From assembly GCF_949987535.1 (NCBI RefSeq), contig NW_026646025.1:3658001-3722000 (forward strand): DNA of 64,000 bases, given 5' to 3'. Position numbers and translations under genes: made by a program. The stretch's first letter is position 1. The number at the start of each line of letters is the position of its first letter. This DNA comes from Balaenoptera acutorostrata (taxonomy: Eukaryota; Chordata; Mammalia; Artiodactyla; Balaenopteridae). The notes under the pieces were generated by a model. That model had not been told where the DNA came from. It was given only the letters and a program-made list of their open reading frames with translations, and did not search any database. Positions 35,481 through 48,176 of the stretch are shown piece by piece.

Positions 35481-36038
35481 CATATAAGATTTTTAGACGT
35501 TTCCTGTAATGTCTGAAACATTTATATTAACATATTTCCATACATATTTCCATACAAATACAAATATAAGATTTTTAGAAATTTCATGTAATGTCTGAAA
35601 CATTTATATTAACATATTTCCATACATATTTCCATACAAATACAAATATAAGATTTATAGAAATTTCATGTAATGTCTGAAACATTTATATTAACATATT
35701 TCCATACATATTTCCATACAACTACAAATATAAGATTTTTAGAAATTTCATGTAATGTCTGAAACATTTATATTAACATATTTCCATACATATTTCCATA
35801 CAAATACAAATATAAGATTTTTAGAAATTTCATGTAATTTCATGTAATGTCTGAAACATTTATATTAACATATTTCCATACATATTTCCATACAAATACA
35901 AATATAAGATTTTTAGAAATTTCATGTAATGTCTGAAACATTTATATTAACATATTTCCATACATATTTCCATACACATATAAGATTTTTAGAAATTTCA
36001 TGTAATGTCTGAAACATTTATATTAACATATTTCCATA
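35481..36038. repeat. 82-bp minisatellite, 7 copies (unit 3)
   Basis: Copies start at 35511, 35593, 35675, 35757, 35849, 35931 and 36007, two more than in units 1 and 2. The third copy carries the ACTACAAAT variant that marks the first copy in units 1 and 2. The two extra 82-bp copies therefore lie at the start of the array, or were deleted from the other units. One copy has AAGATTTATAG, a private change. Confidence 0.93.
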
Positions 36039-36067
36039 AAAATAACCCAATGAAAGTTTAGTATTAG

Positions 36068-37304
36068 TTGTTTTGTTTGTTTTTTTATACTGCAGGTTCT
36101 TATTAGGCATCAGTTTTATACACATCAGTGTATACATGTCAATCCCAATCGCCCAAATCAGCACACCACCATTCCCACCTCATCGCAGTTTTCCCCCCTT
36201 GGTGTCCATATGTCCATTCTCTACATCTGTGTCTCAACTTCTGCCCTGCAAACTGGCTCATCTGTACCATTTTTCTAGGTTCCACATACATGCATTAATA
36301 TACGATATTTGTTTTTCTCTTTCTGACTTACTTCACTATGTATGACAGTCTCTAGATCCATCCACTTCTCAACAAATGACTCAATTTCGTTCCTTTTTAT
36401 GGCTGAGTAATATTCCATTGTATATATGTACCACAACTTCTTTATCCATTCCTCTGTTGATGGGCATTTAGGTTGCTTCCATGACCTGGCTATTGTAAAT
36501 AGTGCTGCAATGAACATTCGGGTGCACGTGTCTTTTTGAATTACGGTTTTCTCTGGGTATATGCCCCGTAGTGGGATTGCTGGGTCATATGGTAATTCTA
36601 TTTTTAGTTTTTTAAGGAACCTCCATATTGTTCTCCATAGTGGCTGTATCAATTTACATTCCCACCAACAGTGCAAGAGGGTTCCCTTTTCTCCACACCC
36701 TCTCCAGCATTTGTTGTTTGTAGATTTTCTGATGATGCCCATTCTAACAGGAGTGAGGTGATACCTCATTGTAGTTTTGATTTGCATTTCTCTAATAATT
36801 AGTGATGTTGAGCATCTTTTCATGTGCTTCGTGGCTGTCTGTATGTCTTCTTTGGAGAAATGTCTATTTAGGTCTTCTGCCCATTTTTGGATTGGGGTGT
36901 TTGTTTCTTTGATATTGAGCTGAATGAGCTGTTTATATATTTTGGAGATTAATCCTTTGTCCGTTGATTCATTTGCAAATATTTTCTCCCATTCTGAGGG
37001 TTGTCTTTTCGTCTTGTTTACGGTTTCCTTTGCTGTGCAAAAGCTTTGAAGTTTCATTAGGTCCCACTTGTTTATTTTTGTTTTTATTTCCATTACTCTA
37101 GGAGGTGGATCGAAAAAGATCTTGCTGTGATTTATGTCAAAGAGTGTTCTTCCTATGTTTTCCTCTAAGAGTTTTATAGTGGCCAGTCTTATATTTAGGT
37201 CTCTAATCCATTTTGAGTTTATTTTTGTGTATGGTGTTAGGGAGTATTCTAATTTCATTCTTTTACATGTGGCTGTCCAGTTTTCCCAGCACCACTTATT
37301 GAAG
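36068..37304 (-). mobile_element. 5'-truncated young L1, 3' part, unit 3
   Basis: Equivalent to 394-1630 (offset 35674), with about five substitutions against unit 1. Several keep CpG (CATTCGGGTGCACGTG, GTGCTTCGTGG) where units 1 and 2 have TG. Units 1 and 2 are therefore closer to each other, and this copy looks less decayed at CpG sites. Confidence 0.95.
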
Positions 37305-37324
37305 TCAATGACTATTTTAATCAC
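36275..37324 (-). pseudogene. L1 ORF2p C-terminal fragment, copy 3
   Basis: 349-codon open frame with the same satellite-derived start and the same stop. Against copy 1 it has DTCTRMF for DTYTQMF and PSTEEW for PSTDEW. The cysteine-rich motif is intact. All three copies stay open although nothing in the context suggests translation, which reflects recent origin and not selection. Confidence 0.93.
37305..37318. other. Target-site duplication, right copy (unit 3)
   Basis: TCAATGACTATTTT followed by AATCACTATGC. Pairs with 34396-34409. Confidence 0.87.
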
Positions 37325-38639
37325 TATGCTCGCTGACCATTTTCGTCACATTTCTCTATTGTCATTACAATTCCCCATGGCCCTTTTCTTCACAATGCTC
37401 CATGATGCCTGTCATTACAATGCTCCATGGCTTTTGTTATCACAATGCTCCAGGACCAGTTTCATCACTATACTCCATCACCCTTGTCATCACAGTGCAC
37501 AATGAAACCTTTCATTACAATGCTGCATGACACTTGTCATCATAATGCTCCTTGGCCTTTATCGTCACAATGCTCCCAGGCACTTTTCATCACGATGTTC
37601 CATGAAAACTTTCATCACATTGCTCCATGACCATTGTCATCACAATAGTCCATACCCTTGTCAACACAATGCTGCATAATCCGTGTCATCACAATTTTCT
37701 ATGACTGCTGTCATCACAATAATCCAGGACAATTTTCATAACAATGCTTCATGCCCCCAGTCTTCACAGTGCTCCATGATACCTTTCATCACAATTCCTA
37801 GATGATCAATGTCATCACAATGCCCCATGACACCTGTCATTACAATTTGCTATGACCCTTTTCATCACAATACTCGATGAACCGTGTCATCAGAGTGATC
37901 CAGGACACATGTCATCACAATGATTCATGACTACTTTCATCACAATGCTCCAATACACCTGTCATCACAATGCTCCATGGCCCCTGTTATCATATTGCTC
38001 CATGATCTCTTTCATCACAATGCTCCATGACCACTGTCATCACCATGCCTCATGACGCCTGTCATCTCAATTCTCCATGGCCTGTTTAATCACAAAGCTC
38101 CATGAATTCATTAATCACAATGTTCCCTTCCCTTTTCATTAAAATACTCCATGGGCCCTGTCATCACAATGCTCCATGCCCTTGTCATCAAAATGCTCCA
38201 AAATTCTTGTCATCATAATGCTCCATGCCAATGTCATAAAAAGCCCCATGGCACTAGTCATCACAATGCTCCATGGCCTTTGTCATCACAATGTTCCATG
38301 GCCCCTGTCATCACAGTGCTCCATGATACTTTTCATTACAATTCTAGATGACCACTGTCATATCAATGCCACATGACAGATGTCATCACAATTCACAATG
38401 GTCCGTGTCATCACAATGCTCCAGAATTCTTGTCATCACAATGTTCCATGACCGTGTCATCACAATGCTCCATGGCCATTGTCATCACAATGCTCCAGAT
38501 TTCTTGTCATCACAATGTTCCATGACCGTGTCATCACAATGCTCCAGAATTCTTGTCATCACAATGTTCCATGACCGTGTCATCACAATGCTCCATGGCC
38601 CTTGTCATCACAATGCTCCAGAATTCTTGTCATCCCAAT

Positions 38640-41600
38640 GTTCCATGACCATGTTATCACAATTCTCAATGACCACTTTAATCACTATGCTCGCTGACCA
38701 TTTTCATCACATTTCTCTATTGTCATTACAATTCCTCATGGCCCCTTTCTTCACAATGCTCCACGATGCCTGTCATCACAATGCTCCATGGTTTTGTTAT
38801 CACAGTGCTTCAGGACCTGTTTCATCACAATACTGCATCCCCCTTGTCACCACAGTGCACAATGAAACCTTTCATTACAATGCTCCATGACACTTGTCAT
38901 CACAATGCTCCAGAATTCTTGTCATCACAATGTTCCATGACCATGTCATCACAATGCTCCATGGCCATTGTCATCACAATGCTCCAGATTTTTTGTCATC
39001 ACAATGTTCCATGACCGTGTCATCACAATGCTCCATGGCCCTTGTCATCACAATGCTCCAGAATTCTTGTCATCCCAATGTTCCATGACCATGTTATCAC
39101 AATTCTAAATGACCACATTAATCACTATGCTCGCTGACCATTTTCATCACATTTCTCTATTGTCATTACAATTCCCCATTCCCGTTTCTTCACAATGCTC
39201 CATGATGCCTGTTATCACCATGCTCCATGGCTTTTGTTATCACAATGCTCCAGGACCAGTTTCATCACAATACTCCATCCCCCTTGTCATCACGGTGCAC
39301 AATGAAAACGTTCATTACAATGCTCCATGACACTTGTCATCACAATGCTCCATTATTCTTGTCATCACAACGTTCCATGAGCGTGTCCTCACAATGCTAC
39401 ATGACCCTGGTTATTACAGTTCTCCATGACCTTTGTCATCACAATGCTCTATGTTGCTTTTCATCACAATTCTCAAAGACCACTTTAATCACTATGATCG
39501 CTGACCATTTTCATCACATTTGTCTATTGTCATTACAATTCCCCATTGCCCCTTTCTTTACAGTGCTCCATCTTGCCTGTCATCACAATGATCCATGGCT
39601 TTTGTTATCAGAATGCTCCAGGACCAGCTTCATCACAATACTCCATCCCACTTGTCATCACGGTGCACAATGAAACCATTCATTACAATGCTCCATGACA
39701 CTTGTCATCACAATGCTCCATGGCCCTTGTCATTACAATGCTCCAGATTTCTTTTCATCACAATGTTCCATGACCGTGTCATCACAATTCTACAGGGCCT
39801 TTGTCATCACAATGCTCCAGAATTCTTGTCATCAAAATGTTCCATTACCGTGTCATCACAATGCTACATGACCCTGGTCATCACAGTTCTCCATGACCTT
39901 TGTCATCACAATGCTCTATGTCGCTTTTCATCACAATTCCCAAAGACCACTTTAATCACTATGCTCGCTGACCATTTTCATCACATTTCTCTATTTTCAT
40001 TAAAATTCCCCATTCCCCTTTCTTCACAATGCTCCATGATGCCTGTCATCACAATGCTCCATGGCATTTGTTATCACAATGCTCCAGGACCAGTTTCATC
40101 ACAATACTCCATCCCATATGTCATCACGGTGCACAATGAAACCTCTCTTTACAATGCTACATGACCCTTGTCATCACAATGCTCCATGGCCCTTGTCATC
40201 ACAATGCTCCAGAATTCTTGTCATCACAATGTTCCATGACCGTGTCATCAAAATGCTCCATGGCCCTTGTCATCACAATGCTCCAGATTTCTTGTCATCA
40301 CAATGTTCCATGACCGTGTCATCACAATGCTCCATGGCCCTTGTCATCACAATGCTCCAGAATTCTTGTCATCACAATGTTCCATGACTGTGGCATCACA
40401 ATGCTGTATGGCCCTTGTCATCACAATGCTCCAGATTTCTTGTCATCACAATGTTCCATGACCTTGTCATCACAATGCTCCATGGCCCTTGTCATCACAA
40501 TGCTCCAGAATACTTTTCATCACAATGTTCCGTGATCGTGTCATCACAATGCTACATGACCCTGATCATCACAGTTCTCCATGACCTTTGTCAACACAAA
40601 GTTGTATGTCGCTTTTCATCACAATTCTCAATGACCACTTTAATCATTATGCTCGCTGACCATTTTCATCACATGTCTCTATTGTCATTACAATTCCCCA
40701 TGTCCCCTTTCTTCACAATGCTCCATGATGCCTGTCATCACAGTGCTCCATGGCTTTTGTTTTCACAATGCTCCAGGACCAGTTTCATCACAATACTCCA
40801 TCCCCTATGTCATCACCTTGCACAATGAAATATTTCATTACAATGCTCCATGACACTTATCATCACAGTGCTCCATGGCTTTTGTTATCACAATGCTCCA
40901 GGACCAGTTTCATCACAATACTCCATCCCCTATGTCATCACCTTGCACAATGAAATATTTCATTACAATGCTCCATGACACTTGTCATCACAATTCTCCA
41001 TGGCCCTTGTCATCAAAATGCTCCAGAATTCTTGTCATCACAACGTTTCATGACCGTGTCATCACAATGCTACATGACCCTGGTTATCACAGTTCTCCAT
41101 GACCTTTGTCTTCACAATGCTATATGTCGCTTTTCATCACAATTCTCAAAGACCAGTTTAATCACTATGCTCAGTGACCATTTTCCTCACATTTCTCAAT
41201 TGTCATTACAATTCCCCATTGCCCCTTTCTTTAAAATGCTCCATGATGCCAGTCATCACAATGCTCCATGGCCCTTGTCATCACAATGCTACAGATTTCT
41301 TGTCATCACAATGTTCCATGACCGTGTCATCACAAAGCTCCATGGCCCTTGTCATCACAATGCTCCAGAATTCTTGTCATCACAATGTTCCATGACCGTT
41401 TCATCACAATGCTACATGACCCTGGTCATCACAGTTCTCCATGACCTTTGTCATCACAATACTCTATATCGCTTTTCATCACAATTCTCAAAGACCACTT
41501 TAATCACTATGCTCACTGACCATTTTCATCACATTTCTCTATTGTCATTACAATTCCCCATGGCCCCTTCCTTCACAATGCTCCATGATGCCTGTCATGA

Positions 41601-42740
41601 CAATGTTCCAAGGCTTTTATTATCACAATGCTCCAGGACCAGTTTCATCACTATACTCCATCCCCCTTGTCATCACAGTGCACAATGAAACCTTTCATTA
41701 CAATGCTCCATGACACTTGTCATCACAATGCTCCATGTCCTTTATCGTCACAATGCTCCCAGGCACTTTTCTTCACGATGTTCCATGAAAACTTTCATCA
41801 CATTCCTCCATGACCATTGTCATCACAATAGTCCATACCCTTGTCAACACAATGCTGCATAATCCGTGTTATTACAATTTTAGATGACTGCTGTCATCAC
41901 AATAATCCAGGACAATTTTCATAACAATGCTTCATGCCCCCAGTCTTCACAGTGCTCCATGATACCTTTCATCACATTTCCTAGATGAACAATGTCATCA
42001 ATATGCCCCATGACACCTGTCATCACAAATCGCTATGACCCTTGTCATCACAATACTCGATGAACCGTGTCATCACAGTGATCTAGGACACATGTCATCC
42101 CAATGATACATGACTACTTTCATCACAATGCTCCAATACACCTGTCATCACAATGCTCCATGGCCACTGTTATCATATTGCTCCATGATCTCTTTCATAA
42201 CAATGCTCCATGACCACTGTCATCACCATGCCTCATGACGCCTGTCATCTCAATGCTCCATGGCCCGTTTAATCACAATGCTCCATGAACTCAGTCATCA
42301 CAATGTTCCCTTCCCTTTTCATCAAAATGCTCCATGGGCCCTGTCATCACAATGCTCCATGCCCTTGTCATCAAAATGCTCCACAATTCTTGTCATCATA
42401 ATGCTCCATGCCAATGTCATAAAAAAGCCCCATGGCACTAGTCATCACAATGCTCCATGGCCTTTGTCATCACAATGTTCAATGGCCCCTGTCATCACAG
42501 TGCTCCATGATACTTTTCATTACAATTCTAGATGACCACTGTCATAACAATGCCACATGACAGATGTCATCACAATTTGCAATGGTCCGTGTCATCACAA
42601 TGCTCCATGACCCATGTCATTACAAATATCTCTGCCCATATCATCACAGTGCTACTTGTCACCTTTAGTCACAATGCTCCATGCCGTTTCATCACAATGC
42701 TCCAGAGTTCTTGTCATGACAATGTTCCATGACCGTGTCA
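38640..42740. repeat. Landmark blocks with short trimer runs (unit 3)
   Basis: Landmarks recur near 38700, 39135, 39500, 39970, 40660, 41185 and 41520. The stretch 40061-40828 matches 6853-7620 of unit 1 (offset 33208). 40750-41100 holds a tandem duplication of a 125-bp block (two copies of CATCCCCTATGTCATCACC, 125 bp apart), which also occurs near 21660/21790 and 26960/27080. Confidence 0.85.
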
Positions 42741-45283
42741 TCAAATGCTACATGACCCTGGTCATCACAGTTCTCTATAACCTTTGTCATCACAATGCTC
42801 TATGTCGCTTTTCATCACAATTCTCAAAGACCACTTTAATCACTATGCTCGCTGACCATTTTCCTCACCTTTCTCTATTGTCATTACAATTCCCCATTGC
42901 CCCTTTCTTCACAATGCTCCATGATGCCTGTCATCACAAAGCTCCATGGCTTTTGTTATCACAATGCTCCAGGATCAGTTTCATCACAATACTCCTTCCC
43001 ACATGTCATCACGGTGCACAATGAAACCTTTCATTACAATGCTCCATGACACTTGTCATCACAATGCTCCATGGCCCTTGTCAACACAGTGCTCCGGAAT
43101 TCTTGTCATCACAATGTTCCATGACCATGTCATCACAATTCTCCATGGCCCGTGTCATCACAATGCTCCAGAAATCTTGTCATCACAACGTTCCATGACC
43201 GTGTCATCACAATGCTACATGACCCTGGTTATCACAGTTCTCCATGACCTTTGTCATCACAATGCTCTATGTCGCTTTTCATCACAATTCTCAAAGACCA
43301 CTTTAATCACTATGCTCGCTGACCATTTTCATCACATTTCTCTATTGTCATTACAATTCCCCATTGCCCCTTTCTTCACAGTGCTCCATGATGCCTGTCA
43401 TCACCATGCTCCATGGCTTTTGTTATCACAATGCTCCAGGACCCGTTTCATCACAATACTCCATCCCCCTTGTCATCATGTTGCACAATGAAACCTCTCA
43501 TTACAATGCTCCATGACACTTGTCATCACAATGCTCCATGGCCTTTATTGTCACAATGCTACCAGGCACTTTTCATCACGATGTTCCATGACAACTTTCA
43601 TCACATTGCTTCATGACCATTGTCATCACAATAGTCCATACCCTTGTCGACACAATGCTGCAGAATCCCTGTCATCACAATTCTCCATGACTGCTGTCAT
43701 CACAATATTCCAGGACAATTTTCATTACAATGCTTCATGCCCCTAATCATCACAGTGCTCCATGATACCTTTCATCACAATTGCTAGATGATCAATGTCA
43801 CCACAATGCCCGATGACACCTGTCATCACAATTCGCTATGACTGCTGTCATCACAATACTCGATGAACTGTGTCATCACAGTGTTCCAGGACACATGTCA
43901 TCACAATGATCCATGACTACTTTCATCACAATGCTCCAAGATCGCTGTCATCACAATGCACCATGACGCCTGCCATCACAAATCTCCTTGGCTCCTCTTA
44001 CCAAAAAGCTCCATGATCCCTGTCACCACAAAGATCTCTGCCCATATCATCACAATGCTCCCTGTCACCTTTAATCACAATGCTCCATGCCCTTTTATCA
44101 CAATGCTCCAGAATTCTTTTCATTGCAATGTTCCTTGACAGTGTCATCACAATGCTCCATGGCCCTTGTCATGACAATGCTCCAGAATTCTTGTCATAAC
44201 AATGTTCCATGACCGTGTCATCACAATGCTACATGACCCTGGTCATCACAGTTCTCCATGACCTTTGTCATCACAATGCTCTATGTCGCTTTTCATCACA
44301 ATTCTCAATGACCATTTTAATCACTATGCTCGCTGACCATTTTCATCACATTTCTCTATTGTCATTACAATTCCCCATGGCCCTTTTCTTCACAATGCTC
44401 CATGATGCCTGTCATCACAATGCTCCATGGCTTTTGTTATCACAATGCTCCAGGACCAGTTTCATCACTATACCCCATCCCCCTTGTCATCACAGTGCAC
44501 AATGAAACCTTTCATTACAATGCTCCATGACACTTGTCATCACAATGCTCCATGTCCTTTATCGTCACAATGCTCCCAGGCACTTTTCATCACGATGTTC
44601 CATGAAAACTTTCATCACATTCCTCCATGACCATTGTCATCACAATAGTCCATACCCTTGTCAACACAATGCTGCATAATCCGTGTTATTACAATTTTAG
44701 ATGACTGCTGTCATCACAATAATCCAGGACAATTTTCATAACAATGCTTCATGCCCCCAGTCTTCACAGTGCTCCATGATACCTTTCATCACAATTCCTA
44801 GATGATCAATGTCATCACAATGCCCCATGACACTTGTCATCACAATTCGCTATGACCCTTGTCCTCACAATACTCGATGAACCGTGTCATCACAATGTTC
44901 CATGACCGTGTCATCACAATGCTCCTTGGCCCTTCTCATCACAATGCTCCAGAATACTTGTCATCACAATGTTCCATGACCGTGTCATCACAATGCTCCT
45001 TGGCCCTTGTCATCACAATGCTCCAGAATTCTTGTCATCACAATGTTCCATGACCGTGTCATCACAATGCTCCATGGCACTTGTCATCACAATGCTCCAG
45101 AATTCTTGTCATCACAATGTTCCATGACCCTGTCATCAAAATGCTTCATGGCCGTTGTCATCACAATGCTCCAGAATTCTTGTCATCACAATGTTCCATG
45201 ACCGTGTCATCACAATGCTCCATGGCCCTTGTCATCACAATGCTCCAGAATTCTTGTCATGACAATGTTCCATGACCGTGTCA
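42741..45283. repeat. 2.5-kb higher-order repeat, copy 1
   Basis: 2543 bp between TCAAATGCTACATGACCC markers. It is related to the 2.8-kb HOR of unit 1 but has a different junction near 44880, where trimers replace part of the varied-monomer region. Its empty site is at 44305. Confidence 0.88.
44305..44318. other. Paralogous empty L1 insertion site
   Basis: TCAATGACCATTTT followed by AATCACTATGC, with no insertion. Confidence 0.88.
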
Positions 45284-46847
45284 TCAAATGCTACATGACC
45301 CTGGTCATCACAGTTCTCTATAACCTTTGTCATCACAATGCTCTATGTCGCTTTTCATCACAATTCTCAAAGACCACTTTAATCACTATGCTCGCTGACC
45401 ATTTTCCTCACCTTTCTCTATTGTCATTACAATTCCCCATTGCCCCTTTCTTCACAATGCTCCATGATGCCTGTCATCACAAAGCTCCATGGCTTTTGTT
45501 ATCACAATGCTCCAGGATCAGTTTCATCACAATACTCCTTCCCACATGTCATCACGGTGCACAATGAAACCTTTCATTACAATGCTCCATGACACTTGTC
45601 ATCACAATGCTCCATGGCCCTTGTCAACACAGTGCTCCGGAATTCTTGTCATCACAATGTTCCATGACCATGTCATCACAATTCTCCATGGCCCGTGTCA
45701 TCACAATGCTCCAGAAATCTTGTCATCACAACGTTCCATGACCGTGTCATCACAATGCTACATGACCCTGGTTATCACAGTTCTCCATGACCTTTGTCAT
45801 CACAATGCTCTATGTCGCTTTTCATCACAATTCTCAAAGACCACTTTAATCACTATGCTCGCTGACCATTTTCATCACATTTCTCTATTGTCATTACAAT
45901 TCCCCATTGCCCCTTTCTTCACAGTGCTCCATGATGCCTGTCATCACCATGCTCCATGGCTTTTGTTATCACAATGCTCCAGGACCCGTTTCATCACAAT
46001 ACTCCATCCCCCTTGTCATCATGTTGCACAATGAAACCTCTCATTACAATGCTCCATGACACTTGTCATCACAATGCTCCATGGCCTTTATTGTCACAAT
46101 GCTACCAGGCACTTTTCATCACGATGTTCCATGACAACTTTCATCACATTGCTTCATGACCATTGTCATCACAATAGTCCATACCCTTGTCGACACAATG
46201 CTGCAGAATCCCTGTCATCACAATTCTCCATGACTGCTGTCATCACAATATTCCAGGACAATTTTCATTACAATGCTTCATGCCCCTAATCATCACAGTG
46301 CTCCATGATACCTTTCATCACAATTGCTAGATGATCAATGTCACCACAATGCCCGATGACACCTGTCATCACAATTCGCTATGACTGCTGTCATCACAAT
46401 ACTCGATGAACTGTGTCATCACAGTGTTCCAGGACACATGTCATCACAATGATCCATGACTACTTTCATCACAATGCTCCAAGATCGCTGTCATCACAAT
46501 GCACCATGACGCCTGCCATCACAAATCTCCTTGGCTCCTCTTACCAAAAAGCTCCATGATCCCTGTCACCACAAAGATCTCTGCCCATATCATCACAATG
46601 CTCCCTGTCACCTTTAATCACAATGCTCCATGCCCTTTTATCACAATGCTCCAGAATTCTTTTCATTGCAATGTTCCTTGACAGTGTCATCACAATGCTC
46701 TATGGCCCTTGTCATGACAATGCTCCAGAATTCTTGTCATAACAATGTTCCATGACCGTGTCATCACAATGCTACATGACCCTGGTCATCACAGTTCTCC
46801 ATGACCTTTGTCATCACAATGCTCTATGTCGCTTTTCATCACAATTC

Positions 46848-46861
46848 TCAATGACCATTTT
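46848..46861. other. Paralogous empty L1 insertion site
   Basis: TCAATGACCATTTT followed by AATCACTATGC, 2543 bp after the site at 44305. Confidence 0.88.
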
Positions 46862-47080
46862 AATCACTATGCTCGCTGACCATTTTCATCACATTTCTCT
46901 ATTGTCATTACAATTCCCCATGGCCCTTTTCTTCACAATGCTCCATGATGCCTGTCATCACAATGCTCCATGGCTTTTGTTATCACAATGCTCCAGGACC
47001 AGTTTCATCACTATACCCCATCCCCCTTGTCATCACAGTGCACAATGAAACCTTTCATTACAATGCTCCATGACACTTGT

Positions 47081-47780
47081 CATCACAATGCTCCATGTCC
47101 TTTATCGTCACAATGCTCCCAGGCACTTTTCATCACGATGTTCCATGAAAACTTTCATCACATTCCTCCATGACCATTGTCATCACAATAGTCCATACCC
47201 TTGTCAACACAATGCTGCATAATCCGTGTTATTACAATTTTAGATGACTGCTGTCATCACAATAATCCAGGACAATTTTCATAACAATGCTTCATGCCCC
47301 CAGTCTTCACAGTGCTCCATGATACCTTTCATCACAATTCCTAGATGATCAATGTCATCACAATGCCCCATGACACTTGTCATCACAATTCGCTATGACC
47401 CTTGTCCTCACAATACTCGATGAACCGTGTCATCACAATGCTCCATGTCCTTTATCGTCACAATGCTCCCAGGCACTTTTCATCACGATGTTCCATGAAA
47501 ACTTTCATCACATTCCTCCATGACCATTGTCATCACAATAGTCCATACCCTTGTCAACACAATGCTGCATAATCCGTGTTATTACAATTTTAGATGACTG
47601 CTGTCATCACAATAATCCAGGACAATTTTCATAACAATGCTTCATGCCCCCAGTCTTCACAGTGCTCCATGATACCTTTCATCACAATTCCTAGATGATC
47701 AATGTCATCACAATGCCCCATGACACTTGTCATCACAATTCGCTATGACCCTTGTCCTCACAATACTCGATGAACCGTGT
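47081..47780. repeat. 350-bp direct tandem duplication
   Basis: Two copies, about 47081-47430 and 47431-47780, appear identical by eye. CCATGTCCTTTATCGTCAC occurs at both starts, and CTTGTCCTCACAATACTCG at 47401 and 47751. The neighbouring HOR copies have a single copy, so this is a very recent event or an assembly effect. Confidence 0.85.
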
Positions 47781-48176
47781 CATCACAATGTTCCATGACC
47801 GTGTCATCACAATGCTCCTTGGCCCTTCTCATCACAATGCTCCAGAATACTTGTCATCACAATGTTCCATGACCGTGTCATCACAATGCTCCTTGGCCCT
47901 TGTCATCACAATGCTCCAGAATTCTTGTCATCACAATGTTCCATGACCGTGTCATCACAATGCTCCATGGCACTTGTCATCACAATGCTCCAGAATTCTT
48001 GTCATCACAATGTTCCATGACCCTGTCATCAAAATGCTTCATGGCCGTTGTCATCACAATGCTCCAGAATTCTTGTCATCACAATGTTCCATGACCGTGT
48101 CATCACAATGCTCCATGGCCCTTGTCATCACAATGCTCCAGAATTCTTGTCATGACAATGTTCCATGACCGTGTCA

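Larger units (their letters stand above)
34410..37304 (-). mobile_element. Composite L1 insertion with 3' transduction, second complete copy
   Basis: It has the same junctions and internal order as 15088-17820, but 2895 bp long. The extra length is two additional 82-bp minisatellite copies, apart from one- or two-base differences in T tracts. It shares the right-hand duplication variant (T at position 9) and TTTTCGTCAC with the other copies. It therefore descends from the same insertion by satellite amplification and not from a second retrotransposition. Confidence 0.85.
45284..48176. repeat. 2.9-kb higher-order repeat, copy 2 with a 350-bp internal duplication
   Basis: Same order as the copy at 42741, but 2893 bp long. 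The extra 350 bp is a second copy of about 47081-47430 placed directly after it. Its empty site is at 46848. Confidence 0.88.
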
